Shown: positions 38,842 through 44,052 of the stretch, one piece after another
Layout of the letters: every line of letters begins with the position of its first letter
Position numbering within the stretch: position 1 is the first letter of the stretch
Source of the DNA: Oscillospiraceae bacterium
Lineage (GTDB): Bacteria > Bacillota > Clostridia > Oscillospirales > Oscillospiraceae
Reading direction: 5' to 3'
Assembly: GCA_910574635.1 (NCBI GenBank)
Contig: CAJTCG010000020.1
Coordinates: 15,421 to 59,472, forward strand
Length of the DNA: 44,052 bases
Position numbers and translations under genes: made by a program
The notes under the pieces: model-generated
What the model saw: the letters and a program-made list of their open reading frames with translations, nothing else
Database searches by the model: none
Told to the model about the DNA's origin: nothing

Positions 38842-39817
38842 ACGGCCTGTTTCCTATCTCCAGACCGACTCCCGGTGGGCCAAGAAGCCCTACCGGGTGC
38901 CGGGGGAGAACAGCACCATCGGGGACTCCGGGTGCGGCCCCACCGCCGCCGCCATGCTGATCGAAACGCTGACCGGCAAGACCTACACCCCGGAGGACGC
39001 CTGTGCCTGGTCTGTCGCCCATGGGTATAAGGCCCTGAAGGCGGGGACCTATTACGCCTACTTCGCGCCGCAGTTTGCAGAGTTTGGCATCAAGTGCTGG
39101 CAGCTGTCCTGGACCAACGGCTACCACAACCCCAAGGCCAAGGTCCACGACCAGGCCCTGGAGTATCTGAAGCAGGGCTACTACCTGATCGCCCTGATGA
39201 AGAAAGGCACCTGGACTGGCGGCGGCCACTTCGTGGTGGTTTGGTGGGCGGATAATAAAATCCGCATCAATGATCCGGCCAGCACCAGGGACAAGCGCCT
39301 GAACGGGGACCCGGCAACCTTCCGCAACGAGGCCGCCTACTATTGGGTGGTGGACGCCAGGGCCTACAACAACGGCGGCGGGGCCTCTCCCGCAGTGCCG
39401 GAGTACAGCACTTATACCGTGAAGGTCGGGGACAGCCTGTCGGCCATTGGTGCCAAGACGGGGGTAGACTGGAAAACCATCGCCGCCCTGAACGGTATCA
39501 GCAGCCCTTACACCATCCACCCCGGCCAGGTGCTGAAGCTGGCCAAGAAGCCCAAGGAGGACGATGACATGGACCAGGATAAGTTCAATAAGATGTTTGA
39601 AACGGCGATGCAGCAGTATCGCCAGAACCTGCGGGATAACGACTGCGGCGAGTGGAGCCGGGCGGCCCGGCAGTTCGCCGTGGACCAGGGCATTTTCGCC
39701 GGGAGCGGCACCACGGCCTCGGATGGCCAGCCCAACATGATGTGGGAGGACCTTCTGACCCGTGAGCAGTGCGCCCAGGTGCTTTACCGCTTCGCTCAGA
39801 AGTTCAACCTGGTATGA
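38834..39817 (+). CDS. Endolysin: C39-like peptidase with LysM domain
   Basis: This 327-aa protein would cleave peptidoglycan cross-links. Residues 1-175 resemble papain-like C39_2 peptidases: YLQTDSRWAKKPY, catalytic C34 in GDSGCGPTAAA, H132 in GGGHFVVVWW and D147 in INDPAS. A LysM cell-wall-binding domain spans 194-236 (YTVKVGDSLSAIGAKTGVDW...IHPGQVLKL). The final 80 residues (FNKMFETAMQQYRQNLRDND...WEDLLTREQCAQVLYRFAQK) recall an SLH-like module. No signal peptide is present, so release depends on the holin. Confidence 0.87.
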   Translation: MNKRPVSYLQTDSRWAKKPYRVPGENSTIGDSGCGPTAAAMLIETLTGKTYTPEDACAWSVAHGYKALKAGTYYAYFAPQFAEFGIKCWQLSWTNGYHNPKAKVHDQALEYLKQGYYLIALMKKGTWTGGGHFVVVWWADNKIRINDPASTRDKRLNGDPATFRNEAAYYWVVDARAYNNGGGASPAVPEYSTYTVKVGDSLSAIGAKTGVDWKTIAALNGISSPYTIHPGQVLKLAKKPKEDDDMDQDKFNKMFETAMQQYRQNLRDNDCGEWSRAARQFAVDQGIFAGSGTTASDGQPNMMWEDLLTREQCAQVLYRFAQKFNLV

Positions 39818-40155
39818 CCGTCACCATAGGCGGTAAGAGGTCCCGGAGCCGCAAGAAAACCAAGCGGACCGACTACTCAAAGCAGATGATCACCGATATC
39901 CGGGCGCTGCTTTGGGTGGTGACGGTGGGTGGGCTGTTGCTGGCCGCCTACTGCATCCGCACAGGTTACACCGGGGCGCTGCCCTGGCTGACCGCCATGG
40001 TGGGGCTGCCCTGGACCGCTCACGGTGTGGTCTGCTCCAACTATCTCAGCATGGCCAAGTCTGACCACAGGCGGGGCGGGATCACTTTTGAGAGCGCAAA
40101 GGCCAAGGACTTCTCCCAAGTGGCCGAGGAGGGCGAAAACAGCCCTCCCATCTAA
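39814..40155 (+). CDS. Two-helix membrane protein after the endolysin
   Basis: The gene encodes 113 aa; ATG 39814 overlaps the endolysin stop (ATGA). A very basic N-terminus (GGKRSRSRKKTKRTD) precedes two hydrophobic segments, roughly residues 31-49 (LLWVVTVGGLLLAAYCI) and 54-72. The tail is hydrophilic. Its place next to the lysis genes suggests a second holin/antiholin or a superinfection-exclusion role; no family is recognised. Two CATCTAAT motifs fall around its stop codon and just after it. Confidence 0.62.
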   Translation: MTVTIGGKRSRSRKKTKRTDYSKQMITDIRALLWVVTVGGLLLAAYCIRTGYTGALPWLTAMVGLPWTAHGVVCSNYLSMAKSDHRRGGITFESAKAKDFSQVAEEGENSPPI

Positions 40156-40179
40156 TGTGTTGCTTCATCTAATCGCCCC
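40149..40179 (+). promoter_or_regulatory. CATCTAAT repeats and ATCTAATCGCCCC motif before the adenine methyltransferase
   Basis: CATCTAAT occurs at 40149-40156 and again within CATCTAATCGCCCC at 40166-40179. The longer 14-mer is present, inverted and perfect, at 41032-41045 over the HTH gene start, and with one change (from the second base on) at 16433-16445 before the cytosine methyltransferase. It ends 22 bases before the TTG start. A protein- or RNA-level control site is inferred. Confidence 0.55.
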
Positions 40180-40201
40180 AAAAACGAAAGGATGAAGCAT
40201 A

Positions 40202-40960
40202 TTGAATAGCTTTTTTGGTTGGATTGGCGGCAAGCGCCAGCTGCGGAAGGAGATCATTGCCAGATTCCCCGCAGATGGCATAGGCCGCTATATTGAGGTG
40301 TTCGGCGGCGCTGGATGGGTGCTTTTTGGCAAAGATAAGGTTCCTGACCAACTGGAGGTCTACAACGACATCAACGGGGGCCTGGTGAACCTGTTCCGCT
40401 GTGTAAAATATCACTGCGGCGAGGTACAGAAGGAACTGGACTGGATGCTGACTTCCAGGGAACAGTTCTTTGATTGCCTGGCACAGTTGGACACTCGCGG
40501 CCTGACCGACATCCAGCGGGCGGCGCGGTTCTTCTATACCATCAAGATCAGCTTCGGCTGTGATCAGCGCACCTACGCCACCAGCGCCAGAACGATTGAC
40601 AACGCCGCCGCATACCTGGAAAAGGTCAAGGAGCGCCTGCGGGGTGTCAATATCGAACACAAGGACTTCGCTGACCTGATCCGGGTGTATGACCGAAAGG
40701 ACGCCCTTTTTTACCTCGACCCGCCCTATGTTGGCACGGAGGGGTATTACGACAGCCCGTTTAAGACCGAGGACCACCAGCGACTGGCAGAGCAACTGAA
40801 GCACATCAAAGGGCGCTTTATTTTGTCCTATAATGATGACGCTTCCATCCGGGAACTGTACGCATGGTGCAACGTGGAGACCGTCATCCGAAAGAACACC
40901 CTGGCGGGCAACGGCGACAACCGAGCGCCGTTTGCGGAATTGATCATCAAGAACTTTTGA
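40202..40960 (+). CDS. DNA adenine methyltransferase (D12 class)
   Basis: This 252-aa enzyme starts at TTG 40202 with GAAAGGATG upstream. It carries the D12-class N6-adenine motifs: FFGWIGGKRQLRKEIIARFP at the N-terminus (normally PF.RW.GGK), the AdoMet motif YIEVFGGAGWVLFG (30-43), NDINGGLVNLFR (55-66) and catalytic DPPY at 173-176 with downstream NDDASIRELY. It is an orphan without a restriction partner and probably methylates phage DNA against host cleavage or affects transposition timing. Together with the HTH gene and its flanking inverted 14-mers it looks like a cargo cassette at the right end. Confidence 0.92.
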   Translation: MNSFFGWIGGKRQLRKEIIARFPADGIGRYIEVFGGAGWVLFGKDKVPDQLEVYNDINGGLVNLFRCVKYHCGEVQKELDWMLTSREQFFDCLAQLDTRGLTDIQRAARFFYTIKISFGCDQRTYATSARTIDNAAAYLEKVKERLRGVNIEHKDFADLIRVYDRKDALFYLDPPYVGTEGYYDSPFKTEDHQRLAEQLKHIKGRFILSYNDDASIRELYAWCNVETVIRKNTLAGNGDNRAPFAELIIKNF

Positions 40961-41031
40961 ACCATTACGCACAACGGAATAATCTTCCGAATCAAAGGCA
41001 ACGCCCCACATTTAAGATAAAATCCTGTGTA

Positions 41032-41045
41032 GGGGCGATTAGATG
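41032..41045 (-). promoter_or_regulatory. Inverted copy of the CATCTAATCGCCCC motif at the HTH start
   Basis: GGGGCGATTAGATG at 41032-41045 is the exact reverse complement of 40166-40179. It includes the ATG of the HTH gene (41043-41045) and the place where its ribosome binding site should be; GGGGCG 5 bases upstream is the only candidate. A protein binding here would block that gene directly. Confidence 0.5.
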
Positions 41046-41321
41046 ATCATAAACCATCTCTCGCGCATCCTCGGAGAAAAGCGTTGGAGCCAAGCAAAGC
41101 TGGTCAGGGCAACAGGTATCCGTGCAGCGACTATCAACGAACTGTATAATGATTTCGCCGCACGGATTTCCCTGGAGAACCTGGACAGGCTATGCGAGGC
41201 GCTCGACTGCGATGTTTCTGACATCTTCGAGTACATACCAAATCACCAACGCAAGACGGGGAAAGACCTGATTGCCGAAGAACATGGCAATCGCAACAAG
41301 CCGCCTGCTGATCGCAGGTAA
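41043..41321 (+). CDS. Small XRE-family HTH regulator (YozG-like)
   Basis: This 92-aa protein reads IINHLSRILGEKRWSQAKLV, ATGIRAATINELYNDFAARI, then LENLDRLCEALDCDVSDIFE, followed by a charged tail with ADRR. This is the compact HTH_26-type protein widespread in Firmicutes. It is the last gene of the prophage. Its start overlaps the inverted 14-mer shared with both methyltransferase genes, so it may be a controller, like C proteins of restriction-modification systems. The regulon is inferred, not shown. Confidence 0.85.
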   Translation: MIINHLSRILGEKRWSQAKLVRATGIRAATINELYNDFAARISLENLDRLCEALDCDVSDIFEYIPNHQRKTGKDLIAEEHGNRNKPPADRR

Positions 41322-41376
41322 AGGAAAGGCGTTTAAGAGGAATTTTTTGACCTCTTAAACGCCTTTTCCTGTATTT
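41321..41376. terminator. Strong hairpin terminator near the right end
   Basis: AAGGAAAGGCGTTTAAGAGG (41321-41340) pairs with CCTCTTAAACGCCTTTTCCT (41351-41370) with one bulge, around AATTTTTTGA. It lies right after the HTH stop codon and is the last feature before the phage end. It shares the GTTTAAGAG core with the left-end hairpin at 3885-3947, so both ends carry related insulating structures. Confidence 0.78.
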
Positions 41377-41451
41377 ACGAAAGCGGGATTTTAAGCCTTT
41401 AATTTTTGGGCTTTATTTGCAAAAAATTTGCGCTCCGTTTGCAAAGCAACA
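41377..41451. promoter_or_regulatory. Prophage right end with TTTGC repeats
   Basis: The terminus ends GCAAAGCAACA. TTTGC occurs at about 41416, 41427 and 41438 (ATTTGCAAAA, ATTTGCGC, GTTTGCAAAG), spaced about 11 bases, one helical turn, which suits cooperative protein binding. GCGGGATTTT near 41385 resembles the left-end GCGGGAAAAT. Transposase binding is inferred. Confidence 0.5.
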
Positions 41452-41456
41452 GCAGC
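41452..41456. repeat. Target site duplication, right copy (GCAGC)
   Basis: GCAGC follows the phage end CA at 41451 and repeats the left copy at 3560-3564. Host DNA resumes at 41457 with TACCGCCACCG, which continues the STAND frame exactly. Confidence 0.88.
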
Positions 41457-41813
41457 TACCGCCACCGAAATTTGGCAATCTGTGCGGTTTTGTATGTAAT
41501 CGGCGATACCGCCAGAGCAGATGAGCGGTTCCTGAAAGATATGGCAAACCCGCGCCATCTGCGGGATAAACTGAGGGGCTTTTACTTTGAGACAATGGCT
41601 CTGCACTATTTAGCCCATAAAAACCCGAACGAGGCCGCCGCGGCATTGGAACAGGCGGCGGCGGTGTTCAAAGATATCCCCGATTATCTCCGCGCGGTGC
41701 GGCATAACCAAAAGGTCCTGCGCCGGGGACAATTCTCTTCCAGGAGAATGGCGTTTTATTTGGGGGAACCGCTTAAAAGCGGCTGGTACTATATTGATCC
41801 CCGCGCCGACTGA
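41457..41813 (+). pseudogene. 3' part of the split STAND/TPR protein
   Basis: These 118 codons (YRHRNLAICAVLYVIGDTAR...) continue in frame from residue 924 of the left part: KNYYSS joins YRHRNLAICAV. The sequence is helical with TPR-like pairs (FYFETMALHYLAHKNPNEAA, AALEQAAAVFKDIPDYLRAV) and ends SGWYYIDPRAD. By itself it could be translated only from a start inside phage DNA (ATG 41406), which I regard as accidental. The whole rejoined protein is 1042 aa. Confidence 0.88.
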
Positions 41814-41849
41814 ATCTGTAGGCATATGACTGCGCCGCAGAAAATAAGG

Positions 41850-41879
41850 ACCCGCTCAATGCTGCGGCATTGAGCGGGT
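41850..41879. terminator. Bidirectional hairpin between convergent genes
   Basis: ACCCGCTCAATGC (41850-41862) and GCATTGAGCGGGT (41867-41879) form a perfect 13-bp stem closed by a TGCG (UNCG) loop. It separates the convergent STAND remnant and glycosyltransferase operon. T-runs are weak on both sides (TTCC; minus-strand TCCTTATTTT), so it is stronger for the minus-strand transcripts. Confidence 0.75.
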
Positions 41880-41890
41880 TCCACACGGAA

Positions 41891-42862
41891 TCATCGCAAA
41901 GACGTATCTTCCAGGAAAGGCTGTATATGTCGGCGGATATCCTCCGCACTGAAATATTCCATGTATTCTTCGGCAACAACCAGTTTTTTGAGGCTCTGAA
42001 ACGAGTACTTCATCCAGTCTTTTTTCTCCCGTTCTGATTTTGAGAACTGAAAGACCTGACGGATGAGAAGACTGTAAAACCGCTCCAGTATTTTGTAATA
42101 ATGAAAGCCGAATTCCTCATACAAGCCCTGCCGGATCAAGAAAGCTTTGACCTCCGTAAAGACCGTTTCAAAGTCATCGAAATGTCGCTTTGTCAGCGAT
42201 TGGACAATGGACCCGGCGCGGCGGTAATGGTGGTAGTAAACGTCCGGTATGGTAATTACCTTGCAGCCGGTCAAAAGGGTCTGAAACGCGAAGAGGACAT
42301 CTTCGTAAAAAACGTGTTCCAGAAACAAGATCCCATTTTGCTCCAGCAGAGACCGGCGGTAGAGCTTATTGACCGGGGAAGGGCTTACGACCACATGATA
42401 ATCGTATTGTCCGGCGAGCATGCGAAAGGCGGTAATACCGTCAATCGTATGCGTGGTGTCATAGCGGCATTTATAGAGCGGTTGGTATGATTCAATATCG
42501 TAGTTGCGGACCAGTCCGCACATTCCGATATCAGCCTGATGCTGAGACATAGAACTTTCCGCCTTCCGAAGATAGTCCAAGTCCACCCAGTCGTCGCTGT
42601 CCAGAAAGCAAAGGTATTCTCCAGAAGAATGTTGGAGGCCATAATTCCGTGCACCTCCTGGCCCCCGGGAAGACGGCAGATAGCAGTAGGTAATATCTAG
42701 GGTTTCCTGGTAACGGGCTACGATGTCTTCTGACTTTACGGCGGATGCGTCGTCTATTACCAGAACTTCGAAATCACGCAGCGATTGGTTGCGAATAGAG
42801 TCCAGGCACTTGGGAAGATACTCCCTCGTATCCTTTACAATGATAATAACACTGACTTTCAA
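41891..42862 (-). CDS. Family 2 glycosyltransferase
   Basis: This 323-aa protein starts at TTG 42862 with GAGAGGG upstream. It has a GT-A fold: SVIIIVKDTREYLPKCLDSI, FEVLVIDDAS, the acceptor phrase SRGPGGARNYGLQHSSGEYL and metal-binding DSD at 88-90 (CFLDSDDWVD). ENGILFLEHVFYEDVLFAFQ contains the conserved ED. It transfers sugar from a nucleotide donor, probably in capsule or teichoic acid synthesis. It follows the GT4 gene by 12 bases in one operon. Confidence 0.92.
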   Translation of the reverse strand: MKVSVIIIVKDTREYLPKCLDSIRNQSLRDFEVLVIDDASAVKSEDIVARYQETLDITYCYLPSSRGPGGARNYGLQHSSGEYLCFLDSDDWVDLDYLRKAESSMSQHQADIGMCGLVRNYDIESYQPLYKCRYDTTHTIDGITAFRMLAGQYDYHVVVSPSPVNKLYRRSLLEQNGILFLEHVFYEDVLFAFQTLLTGCKVITIPDVYYHHYRRAGSIVQSLTKRHFDDFETVFTEVKAFLIRQGLYEEFGFHYYKILERFYSLLIRQVFQFSKSEREKKDWMKYSFQSLKKLVVAEEYMEYFSAEDIRRHIQPFLEDTSLR

Positions 42863-42874
42863 ATATTATCCCTC

Positions 42875-43972
42875 TCATTCGTTCAACAAGTCTTGGATCT
42901 GTGTAATAATTGTGTCATATTCCAGGCTGTCCGTTCCTGCGCGAGCTTTTCTTTTTAAATCCGCGTAAAGTTCCGGATCAGACAGTACTCTCCGCATCCC
43001 CTCTGTGAGCCCCTCCTCCGTGTTATCCACCAATAGGCCGAAGCGTCCATCCTGCAATACGTCTTGATTCCCCGTGCAGCGGGTCGCAATCACGGGCTTT
43101 CCAAGTGCAAGCGCCTCGCAGAGTACGAGTGGGAACCCCTCGGATATGGAGGACGAGATGATGACGTCACAGCCGGCCATATAAGGATAAGGGTTATCCT
43201 GAAACCCGCAAAAATCAATATAGCCGTAAATTTCCAGAACATGGGCCAATTCCTTAAGAAATGAGAGATTGTCACCGGCGCCGACCAGGCTTAAGTGGAA
43301 GCGAAAACCCTCGCGAAAAAGTCTGCCCATTGCATGAAGCAGACGGCTTTGCCCTTTTCGCGCACCCAGGCTGGCAACCGTACAGAAGCAAAAGGAATCG
43401 TGTGGGATCGAAAACAGCGCCGCCTTTGATTGAATATCTCGGCACGCAGTCGGATTTTTAATGACGCGGCAGGGAGCCGAAAGCCCACCGAACCGCCGGA
43501 AGAAGCCTCGCTTTGCCCCCTCGGAAACAAAGACAACCTTGTCAAACTGATTATAAATGGCCCTTTCTTCCATATCGGAATTGTAATATGGGGCGGTCCA
43601 ATGGAGATTCTGTAAGTCTGTATGTACCCAGGCAATCTTGCGTGCTTTTAACGTAGTATGATAGGCAAGTAGCTTGGTAGGCGGTCCTTCTAAAAACGCG
43701 ATTTCCACGTCATAATCCGGGGATAGTTTTTCTGTACAATATTCACGCAAAGTACAGGGGTCCATAGGAAAAGAGGCATTTTCTTTGGCGGGATCGAGCA
43801 TTGTCATCAGGCGGACATGACGGGGAACCTGATTCAAATAAATTCCTTTGCCCTTTATAAGAAGCAGATCGATTTGATATTGGTCTCGCGGAAAGGCATT
43901 TAGCAGTGTGAGCAAAACTTTTTCTGCTCCTCCTCCGCCTAAACTGTTTTCCACAATCAATAGCTTCTTCAT
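42875..43972 (-). CDS. Family 4 glycosyltransferase
   Basis: This 365-aa GT-B fold protein starts at ATG 43972, 8 bases after GGGGGACT in the right inverted repeat. LLIVENSLGGGGAEKVLLTL opens the first Rossmann domain. FCFCTVASLGARKGQSRLLH and LVGAGDNLSFLKELAHVLEI follow, with the donor-binding motif SISEGFPLVLCEALALGKPV and ATRCTGNQDVLQDG near residues 280-315. The E-x7-E pattern is EGFPLVLCE. It probably builds surface polysaccharide and is the first gene of a two-gene operon in this window. The leader is identical to that of the STAND gene. Confidence 0.93.
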   Translation of the reverse strand: MKKLLIVENSLGGGGAEKVLLTLLNAFPRDQYQIDLLLIKGKGIYLNQVPRHVRLMTMLDPAKENASFPMDPCTLREYCTEKLSPDYDVEIAFLEGPPTKLLAYHTTLKARKIAWVHTDLQNLHWTAPYYNSDMEERAIYNQFDKVVFVSEGAKRGFFRRFGGLSAPCRVIKNPTACRDIQSKAALFSIPHDSFCFCTVASLGARKGQSRLLHAMGRLFREGFRFHLSLVGAGDNLSFLKELAHVLEIYGYIDFCGFQDNPYPYMAGCDVIISSSISEGFPLVLCEALALGKPVIATRCTGNQDVLQDGRFGLLVDNTEEGLTEGMRRVLSDPELYADLKRKARAGTDSLEYDTIITQIQDLLNE

Positions 43973-43979
43973 TCGTATC

Positions 43980-44052
43980 AGTCCCCCAAAACCAATAATT
44001 TTGGATTATCCTATAGCGTTAATTTATAGATAATCAAGTATTATCCGTGCTT
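43980..44052 (-). repeat. Right copy of the 73-bp inverted repeat (IR-R)
   Basis: This is the exact reverse complement of 718-790 and reaches the last base of the window, so its outer limit is unknown. It supplies the ribosome binding site, and probably the promoter, for the GT4 gene. Identity breaks 7 bases before the start codon at 43972. Confidence 0.95.

Larger units (their letters stand above)
3565..41451. mobile_element. Complete Mu-like transposable prophage with contractile tail
   Basis: This 37,887-bp element has TG...CA ends, a 5-bp duplication and modules in Mu-like order: divergent repressor, Cro/Ner-like protein, DDE transposase with AAA+ partner, GemA, Mor, terminase, head, contractile tail, fibre and lysis. 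The transposition and regulatory genes are Mu-like. The portal is of SPP1 gp6 type and the tail genes are PBSX/Xkd-like, so it is a Gram-positive mosaic myovirus. Extra cargo comprises two DNA methyltransferases, a LoaP-type antiterminator, four ribozymes and a diversity-generating retroelement. All essential modules look intact. The one obvious lesion is the single-base deletion in the fibre's variable repeat. Confidence 0.93.

Noticed and set aside
41406..41456. ATG 41406 as the true start of the 135-aa protein
   Set aside because: It lies in phage end DNA; the host frame continues exactly from 3564 after removing the prophage.

Overview
The window is a piece of a Gram-positive, Clostridia-like chromosome, probably a gut Oscillospirales relative. 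This follows from strong AGGAGG-type ribosome binding sites, Bacillus/Clostridium-type (Xkd/SPP1) phage genes and GC-rich phage codons inside a less GC-rich host flank; the genus is an inference. Almost all of it is one complete-looking Mu-like transposable prophage with a contractile tail, at 3565-41451 (37,887 bp). Its ends can be placed to the base: TG...CA termini flanked by the 5-bp target duplication GCAGC at 3560-3564 and 41452-41456. Removing the phage and one GCAGC rejoins a host reading frame (793-3564 plus 41457-41813, 1042 aa). That frame looks like a nuclease-like/STAND ATPase/TPR protein, so the phage has split a candidate antiviral-type gene.

Host flanks: a partial IS5-type transposase (1-389, minus), the split STAND gene, and two convergent glycosyltransferase genes (41891-43972, minus). 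A perfect inverted repeat of at least 73 bp (718-790 and 43980-44052) lies directly before both the STAND gene and the glycosyltransferase operon, and the two face each other. This looks like an invertible, phase-variable segment of about 5.4 kb before the prophage entered.

Prophage early region (3565-12560): left end, divergent repressor and Cro/Ner-like switch with palindromic operators, MuA-like transposase, MuB-like ATPase, a DnaC-like loader, small zinc proteins, GemA and Mor. Four predicted self-cleaving ribozymes sit in the intergenic gaps of this transcript: two type II hammerheads (5174-5233, 5453-5512) and two twisters (8953-9013, 10625-10683).

Middle/late region (12583-32995): small terminase-type protein, a NusG paralogue of the LoaP type followed by a structured leader and an intrinsic terminator just before the large terminase (a probable late antitermination switch), a C5 cytosine methyltransferase, SPP1-like portal, Mu F-like head protein, scaffold, capsid, connectors, contractile sheath and tube, a -1 frameshifted tail chaperone, tape measure and XkdP/Q/S/T-type baseplate.

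Receptor-binding region (32609-38257): a fibre with Ig-like repeats and a C-terminal variable domain, followed by a complete diversity-generating retroelement: variable repeat 34935-35057, Avd-like protein, template repeat 35761-35884 and reverse transcriptase. Thirteen substitutions separate the two repeats and all are at template adenines. One extra template T is missing from the variable repeat, so the fibre as sequenced is frameshifted near its end.

Lysis and right end (38428-41451): holin, C39-like/LysM endolysin, membrane protein, adenine methyltransferase, small HTH regulator, terminator and right terminus. The motif ATCTRATCGCCCC precedes both methyltransferase genes and overlaps, inverted, the start of the HTH gene, which suggests a shared control circuit.
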